DNA of 64,000 nucleotides from Acidiphilium multivorum AIU301 (GTDB lineage Bacteria > Pseudomonadota > Alphaproteobacteria > Acetobacterales > Acetobacteraceae), in contig NC_015186.1 of the NCBI RefSeq assembly GCF_000202835.1, forward strand, positions 3,685,412-3,749,411, written 5' to 3'. Numbering within the stretch: the first letter of the stretch is position 1; the number at the start of each line of letters is the position of its first letter. Below are positions 27,578 through 37,223 of the stretch, piece after piece. The notes under the pieces were generated by a model, which was not told where the DNA came from, did not search any database, and saw only the letters and a program-made list of their open reading frames with translations. The translations under genes were made by a program, and so were the position numbers.

Positions 27578-29071
27578 TCAGCGATTGCCCGGCGCCGATA
27601 TCTCGGTCACCAACCGGAACGAGGCCGCAATGTCGTCCAACTGGTATTGCGGCTGGAGGTGGATGACGCATCCGAACGAACCTGGCTTTGCCGGCAGTTC
27701 GCGTACCTGGACCGATGCGTCGAGCAGGGGGTACCGTGCCCGTGTTTCCGGGCCGGCATCGCGGTTGCTGTTGGTGAAGCGGCGCAGCCAGTCGCCGAGC
27801 GTGCGCTCGATTTCGGCTGCGGTGCGAAAGGCGCCCGTCATGTCCCGACCCATGACCTTGAGGAAATGAGCGAAGCGGGAGACGCAGATCATCGTGTTGA
27901 ACTGAGCGGATAGACGGGCATTGGCATCGGCGGCCTCGGTGTTCGGCCCGCCGAAGCGGCGCGGCATCTGCAGGCTGCGGGCGGCACCAATCACCGTTTC
28001 CCCACCGTAGCCAAGAGGCGTTAGCGGCATGAGCCCGGCATCGACCAGACCGCGTTCCTGCCGGTCGGTCAGGGCGATTTCCAGTTCGAACCGGTCAAGC
28101 CCGTCATACGGGTCGGCGGAGAAGACAGCTGCGGTACCGGCGGTGAACAGGCCGCCACCCGGCCAGTCCTCGAGATAGCCGCGCATGTCCGCCGGCCATT
28201 CATAGGTTGCCATCGCACGGGCAACGACGAACGCCACCGCGTAGCCAGGCGCGAACCAGACCATGTCTTCGCTGTCCTCGATCCGCTCGCAATAGGGAAA
28301 GAGGCTGGGGGCGCCTGGTGCGTCAGTCCATGGGGCGCGCGCACGAAGGCGCGGCAGAGCGAGCCCGATGAAGCGCATGTCGTCGCGAAGGCCGAGATTG
28401 CGGAAACGGCGATATTCCAGTCCGGTGAACAGACTCGCCGGATCGGCCACGCCCGAAAGTTCCTCCATCCGGTCAACGCCGAAGAGTGTCGGTGAGGCGC
28501 TGAAAATCATCGGGGCGAAGGACGCGGCCGCGACAGCGGAAAGCGCCGCCAATGCCGAAACGTCGTCGCTCGGTGAGTCGGCCGATGGGCGATGGCGGAT
28601 CGTGTAGTCCATCACCAGAAGACCATAGGGCTCACCGCCGGGCGTGCCGAATTCGTCTTCGTAGATGCGGCGGAAGGTCTCGCTCTGGTCGAATTCCGGC
28701 GCGCGTTCGAGATCGCGGCAGATTTCGCTCCAGGATGCGTGCAGCACGCGTAGCTTGATGGTCCTGCCCGGTTCGATATGCGAGGCCAGCCAGAACAGCC
28801 CGCGCCAGCTGCCTTCGAGCCGGGTCAGGCGCGGATTGTGCAGGATCGTGTCGAGTTGATCCGAGAGAAGGGCATCTATGGCGGCGATGTCCCGATCGAT
28901 CCGGGCGGCGAGCGCCTTGGGATTGCGGAGAAGATCGAGCGTGGCCGCCTCACCGAACCAGGCTTGCAGCGCCTGGCCCGGCTTCGCCACGAGGAAGGAG
29001 GCGAGTTCCGAAGCTGCGCCACCGTGGCGCTCGCCAAAAAAGTGACCGGCGAGAACCGCCTCTCGCAGCAT
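27578..29071 (-). CDS. impD: ImpD, second TssC-like sheath-family protein
   Basis: A TssC paralogue of 497 residues, the same length as the upstream TssC. It keeps family landmarks such as [50 protein letters not shown] and a C-terminal RYPLLDASVQVRELPAKPGS. Between these it is strongly diverged. The tandem tssB-tssC-impD order is that of the Rhizobium imp locus. Whether ImpD enters the sheath or caps it is not known. It begins 20 bases after the tssC stop. Confidence 0.85.
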   Translation of the reverse strand: MLREAVLAGHFFGERHGGAASELASFLVAKPGQALQAWFGEAATLDLLRNPKALAARIDRDIAAIDALLSDQLDTILHNPRLTRLEGSWRGLFWLASHIEPGRTIKLRVLHASWSEICRDLERAPEFDQSETFRRIYEDEFGTPGGEPYGLLVMDYTIRHRPSADSPSDDVSALAALSAVAAASFAPMIFSASPTLFGVDRMEELSGVADPASLFTGLEYRRFRNLGLRDDMRFIGLALPRLRARAPWTDAPGAPSLFPYCERIEDSEDMVWFAPGYAVAFVVARAMATYEWPADMRGYLEDWPGGGLFTAGTAAVFSADPYDGLDRFELEIALTDRQERGLVDAGLMPLTPLGYGGETVIGAARSLQMPRRFGGPNTEAADANARLSAQFNTMICVSRFAHFLKVMGRDMTGAFRTAAEIERTLGDWLRRFTNSNRDAGPETRARYPLLDASVQVRELPAKPGSFGCVIHLQPQYQLDDIAASFRLVTEISAPGNR

Positions 29072-29091
29072 TGCGGAACTCGTTTGCTGGT

Positions 29092-30585
29092 TCAGGCCTT
29101 CTGCGGGATCCGAGCGACCATCCGCATCGAGGTCGTCAGTTCCTCCATCTGCAGCCAGGGACGCAGATAGGCCACCGCGTTGTAGGAGCCGGGCTTACCC
29201 GGGATCTCCTTGACCTCGACCTTGGCCTCGCGCAGCGGATATCGGGCCTTCATTTCCTGGCCGGCATCGGGGTTGGCGTTGACATAGTTGCCGATCCAGC
29301 GGTTCAGCCAATTCTCGCAGTCCTTCGCCTCCATGAAGGAGCCGATCTTGTCGCGCGCCATCACCTTGAGGAAATGCGCGAAGCGGGAGGAGGCCATGAT
29401 GTAGGGCAGGCGAGCGGAGATCGCGGCGTTAGCGGTGGCGTCCGGCCGGTCGTATTTCTTCGGCTTCTGCACCGACTGGGCGCCGAAGAACACGGCATAG
29501 TCGGTGTTCTTGTAGTGGCAGAGCGGCAGGAAGCCGAGATTGGAAAGCTCGAACTCGCGCCGGTCGGTGATGCCGATTTCGGTCGGGCATTTCGCATCGG
29601 TGTCGCCGTCATCGGACTGGAAGACGTGGAAGGGCAGGTTCTCGACCTTGCCGCCGCCCTCGGCGCCGCGGATCGCGACGCAGAAGCCCGAGGAGGCGAA
29701 GCTCGCGGTCAGCCGCTCGCCCATCATGTAGGCCGCGTTCATCCAGCAATAGTCGTGATGGTCCATCGGCCGGGCGGCGCCGCTCGCATCGAACGGCGCT
29801 TCCTCGTAGTTGAAGCTCTCCACCGGCGAGGTGCTGGCGCCGTAGGGCACGCGGGCGAGGGTGCGCGGCATCACCAGCGAGACGAAGCGCGCATCCTCGG
29901 TTTCGCGGAAGCCGCGCCATTTCGCGTATTCGGCGGTGTCGAAGATCTTGGCGAGGTCGCGCGGCTTTGAGAGTTCCGTCCAGTCCTGGAAGCCGAACAT
30001 GCCCGCACCAGCCGCCGAGATGAACGGCGCGAAGGCCGCCGCAGCGACGTTGGAGACGAGGCGCAGAGTCTCGATGTCGTCCGGATGGTTCGACCATTCG
30101 TAGTCGCCGATCAGCGCGCCATAGGGCTCGCCGCCGGGAGTGCCGAACTCGTTCTCGTAGATCTTCTTGAAGAGCTGGCTCTGGTCGAACTCGACGGCCT
30201 TGGTGAGATCCTTGTTCAGATCCCGCTTCGACATGTTGATGACCTTGAGCTTGAGCGACGTGCCCGTCTCGGAGTTCATCACCAGGTGATGCAGGCCGCG
30301 CCAGCTGCCCTCGAGCTTGAGGAATTTCGCGTCGTGCATGATCGCGTTGAGCTGGCGGGACATCCGCGCGTCGATCGCGGCGATGGCGCGGTCGATCGTG
30401 CGGGTGAGGTTCTTGTCGAAGGTGACGGTGCCGGAGAGGGCTTCCTGGACGAGCGTCTTGACGAGTTCCTGGGCATGATCGGGCTCGGTCTGCTTGGTTG
30501 CGCCGACGACCTGGTCGAGCAGCGAGACGGCTTCCCCGGTTTGCGTTGCGCCGGCTGCCGCCGTTTCGGATTGGCTCTGTGACAT
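29092..30585 (-). CDS. tssC: TssC, large subunit of the contractile sheath
   Basis: A 497-residue partner of TssB. Signatures are [20 protein letters not shown] in the N-terminal helix region, [57 protein letters not shown] and a C-terminal [20 protein letters not shown]. It starts 3 bases after tssB stops, consistent with equimolar TssB/TssC production. The N-terminal 40 residues are a Gln/Ala-rich lead. Confidence 0.96.
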   Translation of the reverse strand: MSQSQSETAAAGATQTGEAVSLLDQVVGATKQTEPDHAQELVKTLVQEALSGTVTFDKNLTRTIDRAIAAIDARMSRQLNAIMHDAKFLKLEGSWRGLHHLVMNSETGTSLKLKVINMSKRDLNKDLTKAVEFDQSQLFKKIYENEFGTPGGEPYGALIGDYEWSNHPDDIETLRLVSNVAAAAFAPFISAAGAGMFGFQDWTELSKPRDLAKIFDTAEYAKWRGFRETEDARFVSLVMPRTLARVPYGASTSPVESFNYEEAPFDASGAARPMDHHDYCWMNAAYMMGERLTASFASSGFCVAIRGAEGGGKVENLPFHVFQSDDGDTDAKCPTEIGITDRREFELSNLGFLPLCHYKNTDYAVFFGAQSVQKPKKYDRPDATANAAISARLPYIMASSRFAHFLKVMARDKIGSFMEAKDCENWLNRWIGNYVNANPDAGQEMKARYPLREAKVEVKEIPGKPGSYNAVAYLRPWLQMEELTTSMRMVARIPQKA

Positions 30586-30588
30586 CGG

Positions 30589-31095
30589 TCAGCCCTCCTT
30601 GCCGAGGCCGAGTTCGCCCGAGAGCGATTTCAGTTCGGCTTCATTCTGAAGAACCTGTTCAAGCAGCGACTCAAGTTCTTCCGATCGATCGGCCTTGCTC
30701 ATCAGGTCGCGCAGCTTGTTGCGCGTCTCCAGCAAGGATTTGAGGGCAGGAACCTGCTCGACGACACGCTCGGGATCGAAATCCTCGATGCTGTTGAATT
30801 TCAGGTCAACCGCCATCTGCGTGCCGTCATCGGCCAGGGTGTTGTCCACCTTCAGCTTCAGGCCGGGCGCCATGCGGGCCATGACATCGTTGAAGTTGTC
30901 GCGGTCGATCTGGACGAATTTCCGCTCCGACAGCGGCTTCAGCGGCTGCGTCGGGTCGCCGGAGAAATCGCCCATCACGCCCATCACGAATGGCAGTTCG
31001 CGTGCGATCTGCGCGCCGTCGGTTTCGACATCGTAGGTAATGTGCACGCGCGGCTTCCGTACGCGGTTGAGTTTCTCGTGGATACTGCCACTCAT
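30589..31095 (-). CDS. tssB: TssB, small subunit of the contractile sheath
   Basis: A 168-residue sheath protein beginning [20 protein letters not shown], with the family strand [36 protein letters not shown] and a C-terminal helix [20 protein letters not shown]. The ATG at 31095 is the natural start; an upstream extension has no family support. First gene of the tssB-tssC-impD operon, divergent from impE. Confidence 0.96.
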   Translation of the reverse strand: MSGSIHEKLNRVRKPRVHITYDVETDGAQIARELPFVMGVMGDFSGDPTQPLKPLSERKFVQIDRDNFNDVMARMAPGLKLKVDNTLADDGTQMAVDLKFNSIEDFDPERVVEQVPALKSLLETRNKLRDLMSKADRSEELESLLEQVLQNEAELKSLSGELGLGKEG

Positions 31096-31422
31096 CGTCC
31101 GATCTCCCAAAATAATCACAAAAAGTCGTGAATCAGTCTCATGAGTTCCAAGGGGCGCTGCCGGCACCTGTATTTTTTATAATGGTAGGCCCGGTCTTAA
31201 CCGATGGTCAACTGGAAACGGATGTAACAGAGTGTGCGCTGGCCATCTAGTGGACTTGCCCGGTCATGAGGTTCACACCGCACGAAAGTGGGTTTTTCGT
31301 GTCGCGAGCGTGACGGTGATCACAGGCCGAAGCGCGGGATGTCGCCCGGACGCTTCCATTGCGTGGCATTCCCTGATTGAATAACATCATTCACCATCAG
31401 AAAATTCGAGGAGGACAAGACC
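31096..31422. promoter_or_regulatory. Divergent promoter region of the T6SS tssB and impE operons
   Basis: A 327-base gene-free gap, locally AT-richer than the coding DNA around it (TATTTTTTATAATGG near 31170, AATAATCACAAAAAG near 31110). An inverted repeat, CACGAAA-N7-TTTCGTG, occupies 31281-31301 and could be a shared operator. GAGGAGG sits before the impE ATG. No small gene is evident. Confidence 0.5.
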
Positions 31423-32238
31423 ATGGCGGATGGCGCAGCAAAGAGCGACGATTCCGGCGTGGGCGCGCTGTTCCGTGCCGGGCGCCTCGATGATGCGATC
31501 GCGGCTGCAACGGCGAAGGTGAAGTCCAGCCCGTCGGATCTGTCGGCGCGGGTGCTGCTCGCCGAACTCCTTGTCTTCGCCGGCAATATCGAGCGCGCCG
31601 ATGTCCTGCTCGATGCCGCGGGCCAGCTTGACCCGAGTGCAAGCATCGTTGTTGCCGAATTCCGCCAGCTTCTCCGTGCCGAGACGGCGCGCCGGCAATT
31701 GTATCGTGACGGGCGAGTGCCTGAGTTCCTCGGCGGACCGGGCGATGTCGAAACAGCACTTCTGGCGGCCCTGGTCGCGTTGCGTGACGGCGATGCCGAG
31801 GCGGCGAGGCGCGCGGCGGAGACAGCCGAGGCCGGACGCGGCGCGCGGGCCGGAACTGCCGACGGGAGCGCCTTCGCGGATTTCCGCGATGCCAGCGACA
31901 TCTGCGGCGGGATTTTCGAAGTTCTGACCACGACCGGGAAATATTTCTGGATCCCGATTTCGCGCGTGACGGAGGTGACCTTTCATCCGCCGGAGCGGCC
32001 GCGCGACCTGATCTGGCGGCGCGCGACGCTTGCGGTGCATGACGGGCCCGATGGCGACGTCTACATGCCGGTGACCTATGCGGCGGGCGATGCGTCGCTC
32101 GCCCCCGAATTCCGGCTTGGACGGGCGACGGACTGGATCGAACAGGGCGGCCTTGTGACCGGTGTTGGTCAGCGTGAGTTCCTGGTCGGCGAGGCGGCCG
32201 TGCCCGTAATGGAGCTTGGCGAGATCGTGTTCTCCTGA
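31423..32238 (+). CDS. impE: ImpE/TagJ, T6SS accessory protein
   Basis: A 271-residue cytoplasmic protein. The N-terminal half is TPR-like (LFRAGRLDDAIAAATAKVKS; ARVLLAELLVFAGNIERADV). The C-terminal half has the ImpE signature (FADFRDASDICGGIFEVLTT; YFWIPISRVTEVTFHPPERP; DLIWRRATLAV). TagJ proteins bind TssB and may adjust sheath recycling by ClpV. It leads the impE-tssE-tssF-tssG operon and overlaps tssE (TGATG). Confidence 0.88.
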   Translation: MADGAAKSDDSGVGALFRAGRLDDAIAAATAKVKSSPSDLSARVLLAELLVFAGNIERADVLLDAAGQLDPSASIVVAEFRQLLRAETARRQLYRDGRVPEFLGGPGDVETALLAALVALRDGDAEAARRAAETAEAGRGARAGTADGSAFADFRDASDICGGIFEVLTTTGKYFWIPISRVTEVTFHPPERPRDLIWRRATLAVHDGPDGDVYMPVTYAAGDASLAPEFRLGRATDWIEQGGLVTGVGQREFLVGEAAVPVMELGEIVFS

Positions 32239-32759
32239 TGAGCGGCCCGATCGGCTTCAGCGACCGGGTGCGCGACGCGGGCGCGCGGGTACAACTGTCG
32301 CTGCTCGACCGATTGCTGGACGATGAACCCGATCGCGATCGGGATCGGCCGCTGTCCGCCGGCGAAGCGCTCAACATGCTGCGCCGGTCGGTACGCCGCG
32401 ACCTTGAGGCGCTGTTGAATGCGAAGCGCCGCTGGCGTGCATTGCCGCCGGCGCTGGCAGAGCTGCGCAACTCGATCGCAGGCTACGGACTGCCGGACTA
32501 TACCGCCGGCAGCATGAGCGCCACAGGCGCGCGCGAGGCGTTCCGCGCGGAAGTCGAACGCACGATCCGCCAGTTCGAGCCGCGATTTGCCCGCGTCTCG
32601 GTGACGCTCGTCAAGGCCGAGAACCCATTGGACCCCACGCTCTACATGCGGATCGAGGGGCTGCTGCATGCCGAGCCGGCACCTGAGCCGATCAGTTTCA
32701 ACACTGTGGTCGACTCAACCTCGGCCGAGATCGAGGTGAAGGGGGAAGGCGGTGTCTGA
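32238..32759 (+). CDS. tssE: TssE, gp25-like baseplate protein
   Basis: A 173-residue homologue of phage T4 gp25. Features are an N-terminal QLSLLDRLLDDEPDRDRD, the SVRRDLEALLNAKRRW motif that contacts the sheath, and NSIAGYGLPDYTAGS. The remaining sequence EVERTIRQFEPRFARVSVTL is the usual C-terminal strand-helix part. The start overlaps the impE stop by one base, and its end overlaps the GTG of tssF by 8. Confidence 0.93.
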   Translation: MSGPIGFSDRVRDAGARVQLSLLDRLLDDEPDRDRDRPLSAGEALNMLRRSVRRDLEALLNAKRRWRALPPALAELRNSIAGYGLPDYTAGSMSATGAREAFRAEVERTIRQFEPRFARVSVTLVKAENPLDPTLYMRIEGLLHAEPAPEPISFNTVVDSTSAEIEVKGEGGV

Positions 32760-34569
32760 CCGGCTGCTGCCGTATTTCAACCGCGAACTGGTGGCGATCC
32801 GCAAGCTGGCCGGCGAGTTCGCGGATGCGCACCCCAAGATCGCCGGCCGCTTGCGGCTTTCGCCCGACGCGATCGACGACCCCCATGTGGCGCGGCTGCT
32901 CGACGGCGTCGCCTATCTCTCAGCGAGGGTGCATCAGCGGCTCGACGACGAGTTCCCCGAACTGACCGATGCGCTGCTTTCCGCCCTGTATCCGGGCTTC
33001 CTTGCGCCCGTGCCATCGAGCGCGATCGTCCAGTTCACTCCCAAGGCGGATCTGCAGGGCGGAGCGGAGATCGACGCTGGCTTTGCGATCGAGACCGAGC
33101 GGGTTCGCGGCCATCCCTGCCGGTTCCGTACCGCCTATCCGGTGACGCTATGGCCGGTGCGGATTGCCCAGGCGCGCCTTTCGGGACAGCCTTTCGTGGC
33201 GCCCGCCAATCCGCTCGCCGCCGGCGCTGCCTCGGTTCTGCGGATCGTGGTCGAGACGATGGCGCCGGACATGACCTTCGCGAAGCTGGGGATGGACCGG
33301 CTGCGCCTGTTCCTCCGCGGCGGCCCGGCGATTGCGCCGCATCTGCATGAAATGCTCGCCGCGCACGTGATCGGCGTCGCGCTTGCCGAGGCGCCGGGCG
33401 ATCCGGCGCCGGTGCTGCTCGATCCGGCTTCGGTGCGCCCGGTCGGCTTTGCCGATGACGAGGCGCTGTTGCCCTGGCCGGCGCGCGGCTTCGCCGGATT
33501 CCGGCTGCTAACCGAATATTTCGCCTTCTCCGACAAGTTCCGCTTTTTCGACATCGATGGTCTCGATCGGCGCACACTCGTGCTTGATCGGAACAGACTC
33601 GAAATCTTCATCTATTTTGATCGCTCGATGACCGAACTGGAACGAGCGTTGGGCACCGAACATCTCGCGCTCGGTTGCACGCCGATGGTCAATATCTTTC
33701 CACAGCGCTGCGAACCGATCCGGCTCGACCAGACCGAGACGGAATATCGGGTGATTCCGGATGCCAGGGGGGTTGGTGCCTTCGAGGTGTGGGGAATCAC
33801 CGCGGTGACCCAAACCGATGCTGCCGGCAACACCGCGCCGTGGTTGCCATTCTATCGCGTCGGGCGGGTCGAGGACAGCGAGGTGGGTGGTCAGTATCTG
33901 GAGGCGCGGCGGCCGGCACCGGTCGCGGTGGGCGGTACCGAGACGTTTATCGCGCCGTTCGGCGCCGATTTCGATGCGCATGCGCCGGGCGACAAGGTGC
34001 TTTCGGTCGAGGCGATGTGCCTGAACCGCGACCTGCCGGCGGCCCTGCCGTTCGGCGGCGGCCATCCCGTGCTGACGGCATTGTCGCCACATGACGGCAT
34101 CGCGGGCATCGCCTGTCTGACGCCGCCTGGCGCGACGCTTCGGCCGGACCTCGCCGAACGCGGCGCGTGGCGGCTGATTTCGCACCTGTCGCTCGGCCAT
34201 CTTTCGGTCGTCGGCGGCGCCGAAGGAGCGGCTGCGTTGCGTGACGTGCTGCGCCTCTACGACCGGGCAGGCACCGCCGAGACGCGCGGTGCGATCGAAG
34301 CGCTGGTCGCGGTAACGGCGCGGCCTGGCACGGCCCGGGTGCCGGGTGGCCGGGCAGGCAGTTTCTGCCGCGGGCTTGATATCGCGCTCGAATTCGAGTC
34401 GAAAGCGTATCACGACAATGGGCTGTTCCTGCTCGGAGCCGTTCTTGAGCGGTTCCTCGCGCTGCATGGCACGATCAATTCCTTCGTCCGCACCACCCTG
34501 CGCTTGCGCGGGCGGATCGATCCGGTGAAGCGCTTTCCGCCCCGCGCCGGCTACCGGACGCTGCTGTGA
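32752..34569 (+). CDS. tssF: TssF, T6SS baseplate protein (VasA/ImpG family)
   Basis: A 605-residue baseplate wedge protein. It opens with LPYFNRELVAIRKLAGEFAD, typical of TssF. YPGFLAPVPSSAIVQFTPKA, EPIRLDQTETEYRVIPDARG and the C-terminal LFLLGAVLERFLALHGTINS are also family hallmarks. Length fits. The GTG start at 32752 lies inside the tssE end. Its last bases overlap the GTG of tssG, so the two baseplate partners are translated in sequence. Confidence 0.94.
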   Translation: MSDRLLPYFNRELVAIRKLAGEFADAHPKIAGRLRLSPDAIDDPHVARLLDGVAYLSARVHQRLDDEFPELTDALLSALYPGFLAPVPSSAIVQFTPKADLQGGAEIDAGFAIETERVRGHPCRFRTAYPVTLWPVRIAQARLSGQPFVAPANPLAAGAASVLRIVVETMAPDMTFAKLGMDRLRLFLRGGPAIAPHLHEMLAAHVIGVALAEAPGDPAPVLLDPASVRPVGFADDEALLPWPARGFAGFRLLTEYFAFSDKFRFFDIDGLDRRTLVLDRNRLEIFIYFDRSMTELERALGTEHLALGCTPMVNIFPQRCEPIRLDQTETEYRVIPDARGVGAFEVWGITAVTQTDAAGNTAPWLPFYRVGRVEDSEVGGQYLEARRPAPVAVGGTETFIAPFGADFDAHAPGDKVLSVEAMCLNRDLPAALPFGGGHPVLTALSPHDGIAGIACLTPPGATLRPDLAERGAWRLISHLSLGHLSVVGGAEGAAALRDVLRLYDRAGTAETRGAIEALVAVTARPGTARVPGGRAGSFCRGLDIALEFESKAYHDNGLFLLGAVLERFLALHGTINSFVRTTLRLRGRIDPVKRFPPRAGYRTLL

Positions 34570-35675
34570 ACCGACCGGCGGACAGCCACCGGCGCCGGCG
34601 GACGCCAATCGGCGTGCTCGACCGGCTGACTGCCGAGCCCTGGCACTTTCGTTTCGGCGCTGCGGTCCGGCTGCTTTGGCTGGCCTCGGGGCGAAGCGAT
34701 CCTGGCGACGCGATACGCTTCACCACCCCACTGTCCCTCGGCCATCCGGCCGCCGAAATCGATGAGGCCGAGGCGCCCGCTCCCGACGAGCCGCGAGGCC
34801 GGATTGCGACACGGCTCATCGGCCTGCTGGGCGCATCGAGCCCCTTGCCCCGCTGGTATACCGAACTCGTCGCCGGCGCGAACCGCGCCCGCTCACCGGC
34901 GACGGCAGCCTTCTTCGACCTTCTCTCGCAGCGCATCATCTCGGCTTTCGCGGTCGCCGGAACAAAGTATCGCCCGCATCTTGCCGCCGAGGTCGCGCGG
35001 CACACCGGGGCAGCGGACCATGGGTCGGCCGATCCGGCCGAGCGCGCGCTGCTTGCGCTGACCGGCTATGGTTCGCCGGACCTGGTCGGCCGGCTGACGG
35101 CGGGTCGGGGTTCGATCCTGCATTATGCAGGTTTTTTCGCAACCTGGCCGCGTTCGGCCAGCCGGCTTGAGGCGATGCTGAGCGATTGGCTGGAACGGCC
35201 GGTCGAGATCATCGAATTTGCCGGCGCATGGCTCAGGATCGGGCCTGATGAGCAGAGCCGGATGCCGCGTGGCAGGCTTCCCGGCCAGTTCAACCGCCTG
35301 GGTATGGACTGCGCCGCCGGCGCCAGGGCCTATGACCAGCAGGCACGTTTCGTTATCCGCATTGGCCCGCTGTCGCGCGCTGCCTTCGCGGCGCTGCTGC
35401 CCGACCGGCCGCTGCTGCGCGAGCTTGTGTCGCTGGTGCGGGCGTATGTCGGCATGGAGGTGGATTTTGCCGTGAATCTTGTACTGGATCCTGCTGACGT
35501 TCCGTCATTACGGCTTGGCGGCCCCGATGCGCCACGCCTGTCCTGGACCGGGTGGCTGCCCGCACCCGCCGCAGCGATGAGCGGGGGCCGAAAGGCCGAT
35601 CAGGCGATGTTCGCGGCCGGATCGATCGAGGCCTTGCCGGCGCTCGACCCCGCTTTGGCGCGGAGAGCCGCATGA
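34566..35675 (+). CDS. tssG: TssG, T6SS baseplate protein (VasB/ImpH family)
   Basis: A 369-residue TssF partner. The text contains LTAEPWHFRFGAAVRLLWLA, GLLGASSPLPRWYTELVA, AAFFDLLSQRIISAFAVAG, LTGYGSPDLVGRLTAG and FVIRIGPLSRAAFAALLPD, all TssG landmarks. The start is a GTG overlapping the tssF stop. The stop overlaps the ATG of a methyltransferase (ATGA). No tssK follows, unlike many T6SS loci. Confidence 0.93.
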   Translation: MNRPADSHRRRRTPIGVLDRLTAEPWHFRFGAAVRLLWLASGRSDPGDAIRFTTPLSLGHPAAEIDEAEAPAPDEPRGRIATRLIGLLGASSPLPRWYTELVAGANRARSPATAAFFDLLSQRIISAFAVAGTKYRPHLAAEVARHTGAADHGSADPAERALLALTGYGSPDLVGRLTAGRGSILHYAGFFATWPRSASRLEAMLSDWLERPVEIIEFAGAWLRIGPDEQSRMPRGRLPGQFNRLGMDCAAGARAYDQQARFVIRIGPLSRAAFAALLPDRPLLRELVSLVRAYVGMEVDFAVNLVLDPADVPSLRLGGPDAPRLSWTGWLPAPAAAMSGGRKADQAMFAAGSIEALPALDPALARRAA

Positions 35676-37210
35676 GTTGGGGCAGCGGATATGTGACCGA
35701 CATCGCCTATGCCCCCAGCTATTATGTGGAGCAGTCGCCGCGGCTCATGGCCCTCGTGGCGTTGCTGACCGGCCGCGCCGCGCGCATGGCAGCTCCGGAT
35801 GAGTCCTTTCATTTCCTCGATATCGGGTCGGGACGGGGCTTTACGGCACTCGTCCTTGCCGCGACCAATCCTGGATGGACGGTGACCGGGATTGACTTCA
35901 ATCCGGGCCATGTCGCTGCGGCGCGCGATCTGGCCGCCCGTGCCGGCATCGGCAATTGCCGTTTCATCGAGGCCGATCTGGCGAGGTTCGATGGCGCCGA
36001 CCTAGCCCCGGTGGATGCGGCAAGCCTGCATGGTGTCTGGACCTGGGTAGACGATCAGGTGCGCGCGGGGATCGTCCGTCTGCTGGCCGAACGGCTTGTG
36101 CCGGGCGGGTTTTGCCATGTCAGCTACAATGTCCAGCCGGGCTGGGGCGGGATGATCGGGTTGCAGCGGCTCATGCGCGAGGCGGGGCGTCGCCTTGCCT
36201 TTCGGGCGGACCGGCAGGCGGAGCGCGGTTTCGAGATTGTCCGCCGGCTGGTGGGGCAGGACGGGGAACGCGCCGACGAAAAGGCCCAGGCCATATTGCG
36301 CGCGCTAGCCGACAAGCCAGGCGCCTATCTCGCGCACGAATTCATGAATGCGAACTGGCGCCCCTGCTTCCATGCGGATGTCGTCGAGGCGTTCGCGGAG
36401 GCGAAGTTCAGCTACGTGGGATCGCCCCATCTGCTGGATAATTTTGTCGAGCTCGTCTTGCCGCCGGTGGCGCTCGATTTGGCGCGGGAGTTCGAAGATC
36501 CTGCGATGACCGAGCTGGTCAAGGACCTCACGCTCGGCCGGCCGTTGCGGCACGACATCTATGTTCGCGGCGAAAGGCGTCTTGCAACGGGCGCGCGCGA
36601 TCAGGCCCTGAAGGATCTCGCGCTTGGGCTTTCGGTGCCAAGTACGCATCGCTCGCTGAAATTTCAGACCGCGTCGGGCGAGGCGACAATGAACGCGTCG
36701 TTCTATGAACCTGTGTTTGCCAGGCTGGCGCAAGGCGTCGCGCGGGTCGGCGAACTGCTCGACGTGGCCCGGCCACCCGGTCGCTCGCCTGCGGCCGATA
36801 ACCCGGCCGAACTCGTCGCCATGCTGGTCGGCACCGGCCAGGCGGTGATGGTTGCGTCACCTGGCCTGCCGATGACCCGCCAGGCGGTTGCGCTGAACGC
36901 AGCGATGTTTGCCGAGCAGATCGGGGCTGGCCCGTGGAACCGGAATATCGGGCTGGCGGTGCCCGCGCTGGGCGGTGCGTTCAATCTGCCGGCGGTGGGG
37001 GCCTTCGCGGTGCTGCGGCAGCACGACTGGTTGAGCGACGCCACGGTGGGGCAAGCGCTTCCGACGCCGGATCGCGCGACCATCGAAGGTTGGTTGGAGG
37101 CGGCGCTGCCTAATCAGGAGCAGGACTTGCGGCAGGCGATGGCCGACGGGGTGGAGGGGTTCCTGCGTAACAGCCGGGCGACGCTGGCGGCGCTCGGCCT
37201 GCCCTGCTGA
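35672..37210 (+). CDS. SAM-dependent methyltransferase with C-terminal regulatory-type domain, coupled to tssG
   Basis: A 512-residue protein. Residues about 10-200 are a class I methyltransferase fold: HFLDIGSGRGFTALVLAATN binds SAM, IDFNPGHVAAARDLAARA is the acidic-loop strand, and FCHVSYNVQPGWGGMIGLQR follows. The central part (about 220-330) and the C-terminus (VPALGGAFNLPAVGAFAVLR; FLRNSRATLAALGL) fit the methyltransferase-regulatory-domain family. No signal peptide. The overlap with tssG places it in the baseplate operon. Its substrate is unknown; a secretion component, an effector or an unrelated small molecule are all possible. Confidence 0.72.
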   Translation: MSWGSGYVTDIAYAPSYYVEQSPRLMALVALLTGRAARMAAPDESFHFLDIGSGRGFTALVLAATNPGWTVTGIDFNPGHVAAARDLAARAGIGNCRFIEADLARFDGADLAPVDAASLHGVWTWVDDQVRAGIVRLLAERLVPGGFCHVSYNVQPGWGGMIGLQRLMREAGRRLAFRADRQAERGFEIVRRLVGQDGERADEKAQAILRALADKPGAYLAHEFMNANWRPCFHADVVEAFAEAKFSYVGSPHLLDNFVELVLPPVALDLAREFEDPAMTELVKDLTLGRPLRHDIYVRGERRLATGARDQALKDLALGLSVPSTHRSLKFQTASGEATMNASFYEPVFARLAQGVARVGELLDVARPPGRSPAADNPAELVAMLVGTGQAVMVASPGLPMTRQAVALNAAMFAEQIGAGPWNRNIGLAVPALGGAFNLPAVGAFAVLRQHDWLSDATVGQALPTPDRATIEGWLEAALPNQEQDLRQAMADGVEGFLRNSRATLAALGLPC

Positions 37211-37223
37211 AGTCGCGCTGCGG

